In this document: in pieces, positions 17,426-26,027 of the stretch
Layout: every line of letters starts with the position of its first letter
Position numbering within the stretch: position 1 is the first letter of the stretch
Assembly (NCBI GenBank): GCA_035530195.1
Contig: DATKVG010000076.1
Span: 1-43,197 of the forward strand
Source of the DNA: JAPLKX01 sp035530195
Lineage (GTDB): Bacteria > Hydrogenedentota > Hydrogenedentia > Hydrogenedentales > SLHB01
Length of the DNA: 43,197 bases
Direction: 5' to 3'
Program-made: the position numbers and the translations under genes
The notes under the pieces: generated by a model
Seen by the model: the letters and a program-made list of their open reading frames with translations, nothing else
Databases searched by the model: none
What the model was told of the DNA's origin: nothing

Positions 17426-17700
17426 TGACCTTCGTTCGAGTCGCGGCAGTTATGTTGGCGGTGTCGTCGTACGCGGCGGCGGAATGGCGCGGGTGCACGT
17501 GATGGCATGGGGCCGGCCGGCGGCGACGAAGGCGTGCCGGCACTGAAACGCGCGATTGACGCGCCGCTTCGCCATTACGACAAAGAGTTCAATCGCGCGC
17601 CGTTATTTATTCCGCAGGCGGACCCGGAGCGGCTGTGCGCGATCCGTGCAACCGAGCGAGTTCTCATGCCCGAGCGGGGCGCCACGCCAAACAAGCTCGA
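17425..17700 (+). pseudogene. Possible degraded secreted-protein gene after recQ
   Basis: An ATG at 17425 overlaps the recQ stop as TGATG and opens a signal-peptide-like sequence (MTFVRVAAVMLAVSSYAAAE), but a stop follows after WRGCT at about 17500. The next frame continues with plausible coding content (ALKRAIDAPLRHYDKEFNRA, then FIPQADPERLCAIRATERVL) until the inverted repeat at 17699. This looks like a frameshifted remnant, possibly truncated by the repeat. No family recognised. Confidence 0.35.
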
Positions 17701-17788
17701 AAAAAGGGGACGCTGCACTTATTTCAAGATTACTGATGTCGGGTCAACCCACTGGCCTTTCGAAATAAGTGCAGCGTCCCCTTTTTTC
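17699..17788. repeat. Perfect 27-bp inverted repeat element
   Basis: Bases 17699-17725 and 17762-17788 are exact reverse complements, with a core of AAAAGGGGACGCTGCACTTA, around a 36-nt loop. The complete identity of the arms suggests recent insertion or selection. The form matches REP/MITE-like elements mobilised by IS200/RAYT-type transposases, or a strong bidirectional hairpin terminator because A/T tracts flank the stem. No transposase gene is in the window. Confidence 0.85.
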
Positions 17789-17932
17789 GCATCGGTGCAA
17801 AACTGAGGACCACGGACGTTCTAGCACGGTTCAGTTGCACCTGCCCCCATTGTTTGCTAATCTCTAGAGCCACCCTGATGAGGGCGGGTTGTCTATGTCA
17901 ATGGCTGTTAAGCCAGTTGAAAGGAATGCGGT

Positions 17933-20392
17933 ATGAACAAGCAGTTTGCGCGGTTCTCTGGCTTACGTGTTGTGTTTTTCTTCCTGTTTTTCGCGGCTGT
18001 CGCGGGTGCGACGCCGCTGGATGACTACGTTGCGGCGCCGGATGCGACGTACAAGTTCGGCCCGGAACCGGTGTTAACGGTAAATGATGCCAATTTCACG
18101 GCCAAGGTATGGGCGATGACGTCGCAGACGTGGCTGACGCCTGCCGAGATCGACCGGCCGGTGTGGGAGCATTATTTGACGATCGTCGAGCCGGTGAAAG
18201 TCGAGTATACGAAGGCGCTGATGTTCATCGGCGGGGGGAGCAACCGGGGCGAGGCGCCGAAAAGAGTCGACACCACCATGGCGCAGATAGCCGTGGAATC
18301 GAAATCGATCGTGGCGGTGATCGCACAGATTCCCAACCAGCCGCTGAAGTTCCCGGACGAGAAAGAGGCGCGGTACCTGGAAAGAGGCAGGAGTGAGGAC
18401 GACTTCATCGCGTACACATGGGACAAATTCATGGTGACGGGCGACTCGAAGTGGCCGGCGCGGCTGCCGATGACCAAAGCCGTGGTAAGGGCCATGGACA
18501 CGGTTCAGAAACTCCACCCAAGCGTGGATGGGTTCGTGGTATGCGGGGGTTCGAAACGCGGTTGGACGGCGTGGACGGTAGCGGCGGTCGACAAGCGGGT
18601 GGTGGGGATGATCCCGGCGGTGATCGACGTGGTGAACGTCGAGCATTCGATGCAACATCACGTGGATGCCTACGGCTACTGGGCCGACGCGATACAAGAA
18701 TACAATGACATGAACGTGATGGCGCGGATCCACACGCCTGAGTTTCGCGCGCTATGCCAGATCGTCGACCCGTACGCCTACATCGACCGGTATACGATGC
18801 CCAAATACATCATGGCGGCGACGGGCGACCAGTTTTTCCTGCCGGATTCGTCGCAGTTTTATTTTGACGCGCTCAAGGGCGAGAAGTACCTGCGGTACGT
18901 GCCCAACACCGACCACGGGCTCGCGCTCGAGGCGTACCTGAACCTGGCGACCTTTTACGAGTCAATTCTGAATAACACGCCGCGGCCAAAGTTTTCGTGG
19001 ATCAAGGAAGCGGACGGATCGTTGCGCGTGACGTCGGAGACCAAGCCGACCGCGGTCAAGATGTGGCAGGCGAACAATCCCAAAGATCGCAACTTCCGCC
19101 TGGACACCATCGGCAAGGCTTACACGAGCACGGATTTGGTTGACCAGGGCGGCGGCGTGTACGTGGCGCGGGCGCCTAAGCCCGAGCAAGGCTGGACGGC
19201 CTTTCTGGTCGAACTGGAATATCCAAGCGGGGGCCAGTTCCCGTTCAAGTTTACGACGGAAGTCAGCGTGGTGCCGCAGACCATGCCATTCCGCAAGCCG
19301 GGCGGCTGGGGCAAGCTGGGCAGCGTCGGCGAGGGCAAAGACAAGATCACCGTCGTCGAAGTCGGTGGCGACAGGTACCAGATGGGCTACTGGTACGGCA
19401 AGCTACTGGCCGAACAGATCTCCAAAGCATGGACCGGCTTCCTGAAAAACGAGAAGGTCCCCGACGAAGTGTTCGGCCCGGCGGTCGAGGCGCTTTGGAA
19501 CAGCACGAACTTCGACACCGAGGCGTGGGAGTGTGAGCTGCGGGGTGTGGCGGACGGGTGCTACGACGCGGGGCACCCGGAAATCACGTTCGGCACGATG
19601 CAGAACATGCTGGCGGTGCCGGACATATCGGAGAATGGGTGCAGCCTGTTTGCGGCGTGGGGCAAGGCCACGGTGAACGGCGACCTGTACCAGCTTCGCA
19701 ACCTCGACTGGAGCATGACGAGCGGCCTGCAAGACTATCCCATCATCGCCGTCTACAATCCCACCGATGGCAAACGCCACGCCATGGTCGGGTTTGCCGG
19801 CCTCATCGGCGGCGCGGTCGGCGGGATGAACGACAGCGGGCTGGGCGTCAGCGAGATCCAGGGCTATTTCGGCGACGACGAGACCTTGAACGGCATGCCG
19901 TTCCCGGTGCTGCTGCGCGACATCCTGTATTTCGACACGACGCTCGACCAGGCGCTCGCGCGGATGAAAAACGCTAAGCGCACCAACCAATACCATTACG
20001 CGGTTGCCGATCCGGCGGCACCGGATCCCAAAGCGCGGCTGATCTTCTCGAGCAACACGCGGCTCGACCTGTTCACGGATGACACAAACGTGACCAAACA
20101 CCCGATTGTGGAGCCGACGCCGTTCCATGAGAAGCTCGAGGACGTCGTTTATTGGAAGAAACATAACGGTAGCGGCAACGAAGGCGTGTACGATGCGCTC
20201 GAGGCGCGGTACGGCTCGATCGACGCGAAAAAGGCCATCGAAGTGGCGCAGGCCGCGGGCGTGGACGGCACGTTGGTGAGCATCGTCTACCACAACACGG
20301 GCCGGGACATGTGGGTGGCCTTCGCGGAAGGCGCTGAACCGGCGTACAAACAGGAATACGTCCACTTCACATTGGGCGAACCAAAACCCTGA
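17933..20392 (+). CDS. Secreted PqaA-like hydrolase fused to C45-type Ntn hydrolase
   Basis: An 819-residue exported fusion. AAAGGA lies 7 nt before the ATG; the signal peptide is residues 1-26. Residues 27 to about 440 match the PhoPQ-activated pathogenicity-related (PqaA) alpha/beta-hydrolase family, with a candidate nucleophile Ser207 in VVCGGSKRGW and a candidate His in NTDHGL. Residues of about 455-815 form a C45-like Ntn hydrolase (acyltransferase/phospholipase B-like), with GYWYGKLL, a candidate catalytic Cys570 in ENGCSLFAAWGKAT, LRNLDW and GGMNDSGLGVSE. Two separate hydrolase cores on one exported chain is unusual. The DUF362 gene begins 15 nt after its stop. Confidence 0.85.
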   Translation: MNKQFARFSGLRVVFFFLFFAAVAGATPLDDYVAAPDATYKFGPEPVLTVNDANFTAKVWAMTSQTWLTPAEIDRPVWEHYLTIVEPVKVEYTKALMFIGGGSNRGEAPKRVDTTMAQIAVESKSIVAVIAQIPNQPLKFPDEKEARYLERGRSEDDFIAYTWDKFMVTGDSKWPARLPMTKAVVRAMDTVQKLHPSVDGFVVCGGSKRGWTAWTVAAVDKRVVGMIPAVIDVVNVEHSMQHHVDAYGYWADAIQEYNDMNVMARIHTPEFRALCQIVDPYAYIDRYTMPKYIMAATGDQFFLPDSSQFYFDALKGEKYLRYVPNTDHGLALEAYLNLATFYESILNNTPRPKFSWIKEADGSLRVTSETKPTAVKMWQANNPKDRNFRLDTIGKAYTSTDLVDQGGGVYVARAPKPEQGWTAFLVELEYPSGGQFPFKFTTEVSVVPQTMPFRKPGGWGKLGSVGEGKDKITVVEVGGDRYQMGYWYGKLLAEQISKAWTGFLKNEKVPDEVFGPAVEALWNSTNFDTEAWECELRGVADGCYDAGHPEITFGTMQNMLAVPDISENGCSLFAAWGKATVNGDLYQLRNLDWSMTSGLQDYPIIAVYNPTDGKRHAMVGFAGLIGGAVGGMNDSGLGVSEIQGYFGDDETLNGMPFPVLLRDILYFDTTLDQALARMKNAKRTNQYHYAVADPAAPDPKARLIFSSNTRLDLFTDDTNVTKHPIVEPTPFHEKLEDVVYWKKHNGSGNEGVYDALEARYGSIDAKKAIEVAQAAGVDGTLVSIVYHNTGRDMWVAFAEGAEPAYKQEYVHFTLGEPKP

Positions 20393-20407
20393 CGAGGACA
20401 AGCGCGC

Positions 20408-21514
20408 ATGGTTAAGAGAAAGACAGCCCCCGTTTGCTTTGCATCGAGCAAGGTAAAAGAGTTGCGGCGGAACGCGACGCTCCCGGCAAAGTTTGAGCGG
20501 CTGCTCGCCGGATTCCCGCTCGAGAAGATGTTCAAAGGCAAATCGGTGGCGATCAAGATTCACGTGGGCGGCGACATCGGGTTCACCACGGTACACCCGC
20601 TGTTCATCCGCATGCTGGTGGACGCCCTCAAGAAAGCCGGCGGCGATCCGTTCATCACGGACGGCAGCGGTGCCATGCATCACGCCAAGGCGCGCGGATA
20701 CACCGAAGAAGTGCTCGGGGCGCCCCTGATCGCCGCGGCCGGCATCTCGAACAACTACGCTTATCCGCGCAAAATCAACTACAGAAACCTCAAGTCGGTC
20801 GACCTGTGCGGGAACATCGTCGACGCCGACGCAATGGTCGTATTGAGCCACGGCAAGGGCCACGGAAACAGCGGGTTCGGCGCGGCCATCAAAAACCTCG
20901 CGATGGGTTGTGTGGCGCGCGACAGCCGCGCTAAGCTGCACAAGCTGCAAGGCGAGGAGTTCCGGTGGAATAAAGAACTCTGCACGCATTGCCACGCCTG
21001 CAAGGAAAGCTGCCCGTCGCCCGACGCCATCTCGTTCGACAAAGACGACAACCTCAAATATTTCGAGCACGGGTGCCGGTATTGCAGGCACTGCGAGACC
21101 GCATGCCAGACCGGCGCCATCAAGATCAATTCGCATGGGTCGGAATACTTCCAGCGCGCGATGGCTATGACCACCAAAGCCGTCCTCGATACGTTCGAGC
21201 CGGGCCGCGTCCTGTATATCAACGTCATGCTCAACATCACGCCGTTCTGCGACTGCTGGGGGTTTTCATCGCCCGCGCTCGTGCCCGACATCGGCATCCT
21301 CGCCGCAACCGACATCGTCGCCATCGAACAGGCCAGCCTCGATCTCGTCAAGTCCGAGGATTTCATCCCCTCGTCGCTGCCCGAATCCATGACGCTCGGC
21401 GACGGCGACCACCTGTTCCAAAAGATCCACGGCAAAGACCCGTACCTCCAAGTCGTCTGCGCCGAAGAAATCGGCCTCGGAACAAGAAACTACAAGCTCA
21501 ACGTGGTGGAGTGA
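20408..21514 (+). CDS. DUF362 protein with two [4Fe-4S] cluster motifs
   Basis: A 368-residue protein. GAGGA precedes the ATG and it follows the C45 fusion by 15 nt, so they are likely cotranscribed. The N-terminal DUF362 domain shows KGKSVAIKIHVGGDIGF, FITDGSG and AMVVLSHGKGHGNSGFGAAIKN. A ferredoxin insert carries two cluster motifs: CTHCHACKESCP and CRYCRHCETACQ. Family members are presumed iron-sulfur redox proteins with undefined partners. There is no signal peptide, so it acts in the cytoplasm. Confidence 0.9.
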   Translation: MVKRKTAPVCFASSKVKELRRNATLPAKFERLLAGFPLEKMFKGKSVAIKIHVGGDIGFTTVHPLFIRMLVDALKKAGGDPFITDGSGAMHHAKARGYTEEVLGAPLIAAAGISNNYAYPRKINYRNLKSVDLCGNIVDADAMVVLSHGKGHGNSGFGAAIKNLAMGCVARDSRAKLHKLQGEEFRWNKELCTHCHACKESCPSPDAISFDKDDNLKYFEHGCRYCRHCETACQTGAIKINSHGSEYFQRAMAMTTKAVLDTFEPGRVLYINVMLNITPFCDCWGFSSPALVPDIGILAATDIVAIEQASLDLVKSEDFIPSSLPESMTLGDGDHLFQKIHGKDPYLQVVCAEEIGLGTRNYKLNVVE

Positions 21515-21573
21515 TAATAGACGCAGGCGAGGCTTAATCGTGCTGATGCGCGGGGGCGAATCAAGTCGCGGCC

Positions 21574-22275
21574 TCAATAGAGCGCGCTCCAGCCGATCTT
21601 GTTGTCCCAGTTGTTTATATCATCTCCCCCATTTCGGCCCCACGGCAACTGGTCCGGCTGACCATTGCGGCCGCAGCAGAAAATGTAGACGGTTAAATCC
21701 CCCGGGCAAGGGAAGCCTTTCGCAGGCGGCGTATCCGCATCGGGTCTTGGAGCGCCGGGAGACTCGTTGATTGCCTCTTCGTACGCGGCGAGGTTGTAAA
21801 CGTAATCTTCACCTCGAAAACTACGGAAAATATATCTGTTCACGCTCCCGCTCAACGGGCCAAAATAGAATTGATACGGGTGTCCCCACGGGTCATCGGG
21901 CAAGTCCATGTACGTCGAAGTCAACTTGCTGCGAACCGTTGGTTTCAACCTGATCTCGGCGTCCTTCCCGCGTCGGAGAAGATCGTAACACGTGGCCGTC
22001 TGGATCTCGATGGTTTCCTCTACGGTTAGCTTGAAAAGGGTGGTCGGGTCAGTGAAGAGGTCGCGCATATTGCTCACACGCGCATCAGCCATCAGTTTGG
22101 TTAAGGCCAAGTCCGCCCACTTTATTTCTGACTGCGCCCTCGAAGCCTTTGCGCGGCAAGTCGCGCGTCGGCATGACGAAACGAAATTCGAAAGAAAGAC
22201 CGCTGCCACCGCGAGCACTACAAGCACACAGCCGCAGGTGAACACCCCGTGCTTTTTCTCTGACTCGGCTCCCAT
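21574..22275 (-). CDS. Pseudopilin (GspG)-like membrane-anchored protein
   Basis: A 233-residue protein with one N-terminal membrane segment (residues 11-32) followed by a helical stretch (RAQSEIKWADLALTKLMAD) and then YMDLPDDPWGHPYQFYFGPLSG. The DPWGxPY motif is characteristic of the C-terminal domain of type II secretion major pseudopilins. The usual prepilin peptidase site (G-FTLxE) is missing: the segment before the hydrophobic region reads KKHGVFTCGC. Five extra Cys lie in or near the membrane helix. It may be a degenerate pseudopilin-like protein rather than a working GspG; no gsp operon is adjacent. The ribosome-binding site is weak. Confidence 0.6.
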   Translation of the reverse strand: MGAESEKKHGVFTCGCVLVVLAVAAVFLSNFVSSCRRATCRAKASRAQSEIKWADLALTKLMADARVSNMRDLFTDPTTLFKLTVEETIEIQTATCYDLLRRGKDAEIRLKPTVRSKLTSTYMDLPDDPWGHPYQFYFGPLSGSVNRYIFRSFRGEDYVYNLAAYEEAINESPGAPRPDADTPPAKGFPCPGDLTVYIFCCGRNGQPDQLPWGRNGGDDINNWDNKIGWSALY

Positions 22276-22386
22276 ATATGCTCTCTATCAGTTTGTCCCT
22301 ATTGCTATTCAGAAGACTCAAACGCGCTGACGATGGCACGACTTTCTCATTTTACTTGTAGTGACCAAACCCATCACCTATAAGGT

Positions 22387-22422
22387 TGCCCTTAAGGGCA
22401 GTAGGAGCCTAAGGCTCTTTTT
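22387..22422 (+). terminator. Hairpin pair with T-tract (possible terminator)
   Basis: A perfect palindrome TGCCCTTAAGGGCA (22387-22400) is followed by a GAGCC-TAA-GGCTC hairpin (22405-22417) and five T residues. As a terminator it would act on plus-strand transcription, yet the flanking genes are on the minus strand, so its target is unclear. Confidence 0.35.
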
Positions 22423-22495
22423 CAGGCTTTCGTAGAGGCCTCTTGGGCGGCGGGAGTGAATGAGAACAGCCGTTCGAGAGTTGTCGAAATCATCT

Positions 22496-22849
22496 CTACG
22501 GCAGTGGAACCATCCTAATCCGCCGGTCGTCGATGACAGAGAAATGCCCTATCCAATCATCACGGCTTTCCAAGATTCTAACAACGTCTTGCGCAATAAT
22601 TGCCGGAACTTTCAATGGGATCCGCAGGAGCACGATGCCGCAACCAGCGGCCAGGCGGGAACGAAAAGCCAATTCTCCAAAGTCTTTGTCAAACGTAAGG
22701 ACCAGCCGGTTCTGCTTCTGGGCGCGTTCCAGAAGGTCTTTATCCTTTGCGCCAGGACAAACGGCACGCACCCACTCAACGTCATGGCCGTGTTGCCGCA
22801 GTGCTTCCACCAGGTCTAACGGCACATTCTCATTGGCTTGAATACGCAA
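22496..22849 (-). CDS. DUF5615 PIN-like toxin
   Basis: A 117-residue protein of the DUF5615 (Mut7-C/PIN-like) family, predicted to be a metal-dependent RNase toxin. It shows RIQANENVPLDLVEAL (the N-terminal DEN-type acidic motif, here NEN), ERAQKQNRLVLTFDKDFGEL with the conserved FDKDF acidic motif, and CGIVLLRI. Translation appears to start at TTG (22849), 2 nt after the stop of the DUF433 gene. Together they form a DUF433/DUF5615 type II toxin-antitoxin pair in the usual antitoxin-first order. Confidence 0.88.
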   Translation of the reverse strand: MRIQANENVPLDLVEALRQHGHDVEWVRAVCPGAKDKDLLERAQKQNRLVLTFDKDFGELAFRSRLAAGCGIVLLRIPLKVPAIIAQDVVRILESRDDWIGHFSVIDDRRIRMVPLP

Positions 22850-22851
22850 GC

Positions 22852-23085
22852 TTATGTTCCCACCTGATAGACACGTTCAGATTGCAGGAGGTCCCGCGCG
22901 TAGAGCAGGCATGCCTGGAAGTCTTCGTGCGCCAAACCGGGGTAGTTGCGCAACAGGTCCTCTTCTGTCCATCCCTGTGCCAGCAGATCCACGATAAATT
23001 CGACGGACAGACGGGTGCCTTTGATTAAAGGTTTACCCGTCAGGACCTCTGGATCGACGACAATGCGTTCCTGCCAACCCATCAT
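22852..23085 (-). CDS. DUF433 antitoxin
   Basis: A 77-residue DUF433 protein. Tandem ATG codons at 23085 and 23082 lie 4 and 7 nt after AAAGGAG. Hallmark features are RIVVDPEVLTGKPLIKGTRLSVEFIVDLLAQGWTEE and the helix-turn-helix-like region EEDLLRNYPGLAHEDFQACL. DUF433 proteins are the antitoxins partnered with DUF5615 toxins and usually repress their own promoter. A good promoter with an inverted repeat in its spacer lies just upstream at 23111-23140. Confidence 0.9.
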   Translation of the reverse strand: MMGWQERIVVDPEVLTGKPLIKGTRLSVEFIVDLLAQGWTEEDLLRNYPGLAHEDFQACLLYARDLLQSERVYQVGT

Positions 23086-23110
23086 GATTCTCCTTTGGAA
23101 ACTCATTTGG

Positions 23111-23140
23111 ATTATGCATCGAAAGCGATGCCTTTGCCAA
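23111..23140 (-). promoter_or_regulatory. Promoter and probable operator of the toxin-antitoxin pair
   Basis: On the minus strand TTGGCA (23140-23135) and CATAAT (23116-23111) are 18 nt apart. The spacer and the edge of the -10 contain a perfect inverted repeat, GCATCG-AAAG-CGATGC (23116-23131). A repressor bound there would block RNA polymerase, as expected for autoregulated antitoxins. The -10 element is about 26 nt from the antitoxin ATG. Confidence 0.55.
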
Positions 23141-23169
23141 ATGAAACTAACAGACGCGGTTTTCCGAGT

Positions 23170-24573
23170 TCACTTGTAGCTTTCCTTCACCAACCCGTAC
23201 TTTTTCATCCGCTCATACAGGGCTCGGCGGCTGATGCCGAGTGCGCGGCAAGTGGCGTTGATTTCGCCGTGGTGTTCGCGGAGCGCGGCGTCGATGACGG
23301 CGCGCTCGGTTTGTTCCATTTCGTCGCGGAGCCGGCCGGCGGTGGCGGGCAGCGAGAGCAGCCGCGCACCCGCATAGGTCTCGTCGTCGAGGACAAACGG
23401 GCCGGCGACGCCGTCCTGCGCCGTAATCACCATCCGCTCGATCGCGTTCTTGAGTTCCCGCACATTACCGGGCCAGAAGTGGCGCAGCATACCTTCGAGG
23501 GTGTGTTCGGGGATTTGGGGGATGGGGATGCCGTTGCGGTGTGCGGCCGTCTTGAGGAAATACGAGGCGAGCAGCGGGATGTCTTCGGGGTGCTCACGCA
23601 ACGGCGGCACGTTGATCGTGAGCACCACGATCCGGTGATAGAAATCTTCGCGCATCCGGCCGAGCCGGACCTGCTCGGCGAGGTCGACCTTGGTGGTGGC
23701 AAGCAGTCGGATGTCGACACGCCGCGGGGTATCTTTTCCCAGGGGCTGGACGAGCCCGTCTTCGAGCACGCGGAGCAACTGCATCTGGGCCCGCTCGCTG
23801 ATGCTTTCGATCTCGTCGAGCAAGAGGGTGCCGCCGGATGCGGTGACGAGTTTGCCGTCGCGGTCGGAGTCGGCGCCGGTGAACGCGCCCCGGGCGTGGC
23901 CGAACAGTTCGCTTTCGAGCATGGTGTCGGGGAGCCCGCCGGCGTTGACGGGTATGTAGGGTTTGTGTGCGCGGGCGCTGTTCGAGTGTATGGCTCGGGC
24001 AACGAGTTCTTTTCCGGCGCCGGTCTCGCCGCAGATCAGCGCCGAGACGTCGGACCGCGCGGCCACCTCGATTTGCTGGTAGACGTCCTGCATCACCCTC
24101 GAGCGGCCGATCATGCCGAACCGGCCGTCTTCGTCGGGCGAGAGCATATCGAGCCGGCGTCGGAGTTCTTCGCTCTCGCGCCTGAGTGCCCGTTTCTCGA
24201 CGGCGCGCCCCACCGACGCGAGCAGGACGTCGTCTTCAAACGGTTTCTCGACGAAATCGTACGCGCCCGATTTGAGGCACCGGACGGCCATCGAGACGTC
24301 GCCGTGGCCGGTCACCATCACGACGGGGCAGGCATACTCGCGCCGGAGGACCTCGGCCAGGAACGCTTCCCCGTCCATTCCGGGCATTTTGACGTCGGAC
24401 ACGATGCAGTCCATCTCGGGCAAGAGCGGATGAGCGAGCGCGGCCTCGGCGGACGGGAACAGTTCAACGGAATAGTTGCGCAGGCGGAGCATCTGGCCGA
24501 TGGACATCCGTGCGACGTCGTCATCGTCGATGACGGCGACGGCCCCGCGCGGTTTTCCGCCGGATTTCATCAT
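23170..24573 (-). CDS. Sigma-54-dependent response regulator, NtrC/DctD type
   Basis: A 467-residue enhancer-binding activator. The receiver domain (10-125) has acidic pocket IDDDD and phospho-acceptor Asp60 in CIVSDVKMPGMDG. The AAA+ domain (about 150-385) has Walker A CGETGAGKELVARAIH and the sigma-54 contact loop HARGAFTGAD. A Fis-type HTH closes the protein (INATCRALGISRRALYERMKKYGL). Its ATG overlaps the histidine-kinase stop as ATGA, so the pair is translationally coupled. Target genes must use RpoN; one such promoter in the window is that of glnB-glnA, but no link is shown. Confidence 0.95.
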   Translation of the reverse strand: MMKSGGKPRGAVAVIDDDDVARMSIGQMLRLRNYSVELFPSAEAALAHPLLPEMDCIVSDVKMPGMDGEAFLAEVLRREYACPVVMVTGHGDVSMAVRCLKSGAYDFVEKPFEDDVLLASVGRAVEKRALRRESEELRRRLDMLSPDEDGRFGMIGRSRVMQDVYQQIEVAARSDVSALICGETGAGKELVARAIHSNSARAHKPYIPVNAGGLPDTMLESELFGHARGAFTGADSDRDGKLVTASGGTLLLDEIESISERAQMQLLRVLEDGLVQPLGKDTPRRVDIRLLATTKVDLAEQVRLGRMREDFYHRIVVLTINVPPLREHPEDIPLLASYFLKTAAHRNGIPIPQIPEHTLEGMLRHFWPGNVRELKNAIERMVITAQDGVAGPFVLDDETYAGARLLSLPATAGRLRDEMEQTERAVIDAALREHHGEINATCRALGISRRALYERMKKYGLVKESYK

Positions 24574-26027
24574 GCCTGTTGCCGGCCCTCCGTTTGTTCT
24601 TCATCGTGCTCATGCACGCCCACGGGCAGCCGGATGGTGAAGGCAGCGCCATGCCCTTCGGTTCCGGCGGCCTCGATGGCGCCTTTGTGGTCCTTGATTA
24701 TACCCAATGAGATGGAAAGGCCAAGCCCGGTACCCCTGCCGGCTTTTTTGGTGCTGAAAAACGGCGCGAAAAGCTTCTCGGCGATGTCGGGGCTGAACCC
24801 GGCGCCGGTGTCAGCGATTTCGATCACCACCGGAAGCGGCGCGAGGGGTTCGTGGCGCGTCCGCACCGACAGGACTCGACGGGGGCTTTCCTCCATGGCG
24901 TGTCGGGCGTTGGTGAGCAGGTTGAGGAACACCTGTTCGAGCCGGATCCGGTCGGCGAGGACGCGGGGCAGGCCGGGGGTGAGGTCAAAAACTACCTCGA
25001 CACCGGACAGGCGCAACTGCGGCATAACGAACTCGACGCTTTCGCGCAGGGTGTTGTTGACGTCGACGAGCGATACGTGCCGCTCGGTACGCCGGGCGAG
25101 TTCGCGCATCTGGTGGATGATCCTGGAGGCGCGGTCGACCTGGCTGGCGATCATGCGGAGGTTTTCGCGCAACTCTTCCTTGCCGCCGACGCCCGCTTCG
25201 AGCATGAACGAGGCATTGCGCGCGAAGTTGCGGATGCCGGTGAGTGGCTGGTTGAGTTCGTGGGCGATCCCGGCGGCCATCTCGCCCATCTCGGCGAGGC
25301 GTGTCGAGTGGACGAGCTGTTCTTCCTGTTTTTCGGCGAGGGTGGACAGTTCGCGTCGTTTTTCCTCGGTTTCCTTGCGGTCGGTGATGTCATAGACGCA
25401 GACGAGCACCGCGGGGCGGCCCTCGTAATCGACCTGGGAACTGATGATCTCGGCCCAAACCAATTTTCCGGTGTTGGTGACGAGCCGGCACTCGTACCGG
25501 AGGTCGGCCACGCCCTGGTTTTCCCTGCGCGCGGCGATTTCGCGGACGCGAGAGCGGTCGAGCGGCGAGACGAAGTCCCAATAGGATTTGCCGGCGGTCT
25601 GGTCGAACGAGTAGCCGAGCATCTCGAGCAGCCGCTGGTTGACGTAGAGGATCAGGTCGTCGCGGTACACAAAAATGCCGGCAAGACTTTTCTCGGCGAG
25701 CTGGCGGTACTTTGCCTCGGACATCCGAACCGCGGCGCGGGCGCTGCGAAGCATGTCGCCGGCCAAGCCGGCGGCAACGCCGACAGCCACGTACGCGGCA
25801 AGGCGGAGGATGTTTGCCCAAGGTTCAGGTTGGACGATCCCGACCAGCTGTGGCAGCACCGAGACCGCCGCAAACAGGGCCGGAACAACTATGCCCCGCC
25901 GGCCCCACCAGAAGCCCGCGAGCACGATGGGCAGGTAGGCGAGGTGCGTGTAAACGCCGCGGTACGGTACGACGAGGGCGAGGGCCGCATAGGCGCCCAG
26001 CAGGAGCGTCATTACGCCTGCTTGCAT
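24570..26027 (-). CDS. PAS-domain sensor histidine kinase (NtrB/DctB-like)
   Basis: About 485 residues, from the ATG at 26027. N-terminal hydrophobic helices (residues 4-95 of this start) form a membrane sensor region; a PAS domain follows (EKSLAGIFVYRDDLILYVN to YDITDRKE). The H-box reads AGIAHELNQPLTGIRN with His256, then the N-box and G-boxes DTGAGFSPDIAEKLF and GRGTGLGLSISLGI. The frame stays open upstream through a 10-nt tandem array to 26090, but that extension (FVRVRPCSS) is repeat-encoded and poorly supported. No strong ribosome-binding site decides the start; GTG codons further up are alternatives. Partner of the response regulator at 23170-24573. Confidence 0.9.
   Translation of the reverse strand: MQAGVMTLLLGAYAALALVVPYRGVYTHLAYLPIVLAGFWWGRRGIVVPALFAAVSVLPQLVGIVQPEPWANILRLAAYVAVGVAAGLAGDMLRSARAAVRMSEAKYRQLAEKSLAGIFVYRDDLILYVNQRLLEMLGYSFDQTAGKSYWDFVSPLDRSRVREIAARRENQGVADLRYECRLVTNTGKLVWAEIISSQVDYEGRPAVLVCVYDITDRKETEEKRRELSTLAEKQEEQLVHSTRLAEMGEMAAGIAHELNQPLTGIRNFARNASFMLEAGVGGKEELRENLRMIASQVDRASRIIHQMRELARRTERHVSLVDVNNTLRESVEFVMPQLRLSGVEVVFDLTPGLPRVLADRIRLEQVFLNLLTNARHAMEESPRRVLSVRTRHEPLAPLPVVIEIADTGAGFSPDIAEKLFAPFFSTKKAGRGTGLGLSISLGIIKDHKGAIEAAGTEGHGAAFTIRLPVGVHEHDEEQTEGRQQA

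Noticed and set aside
17507..17806. 99-codon plus-strand frame
   Set aside because: Its last third is encoded by the inverted repeat, it has no ribosome-binding site, and its first part is better read as a frameshifted remnant.
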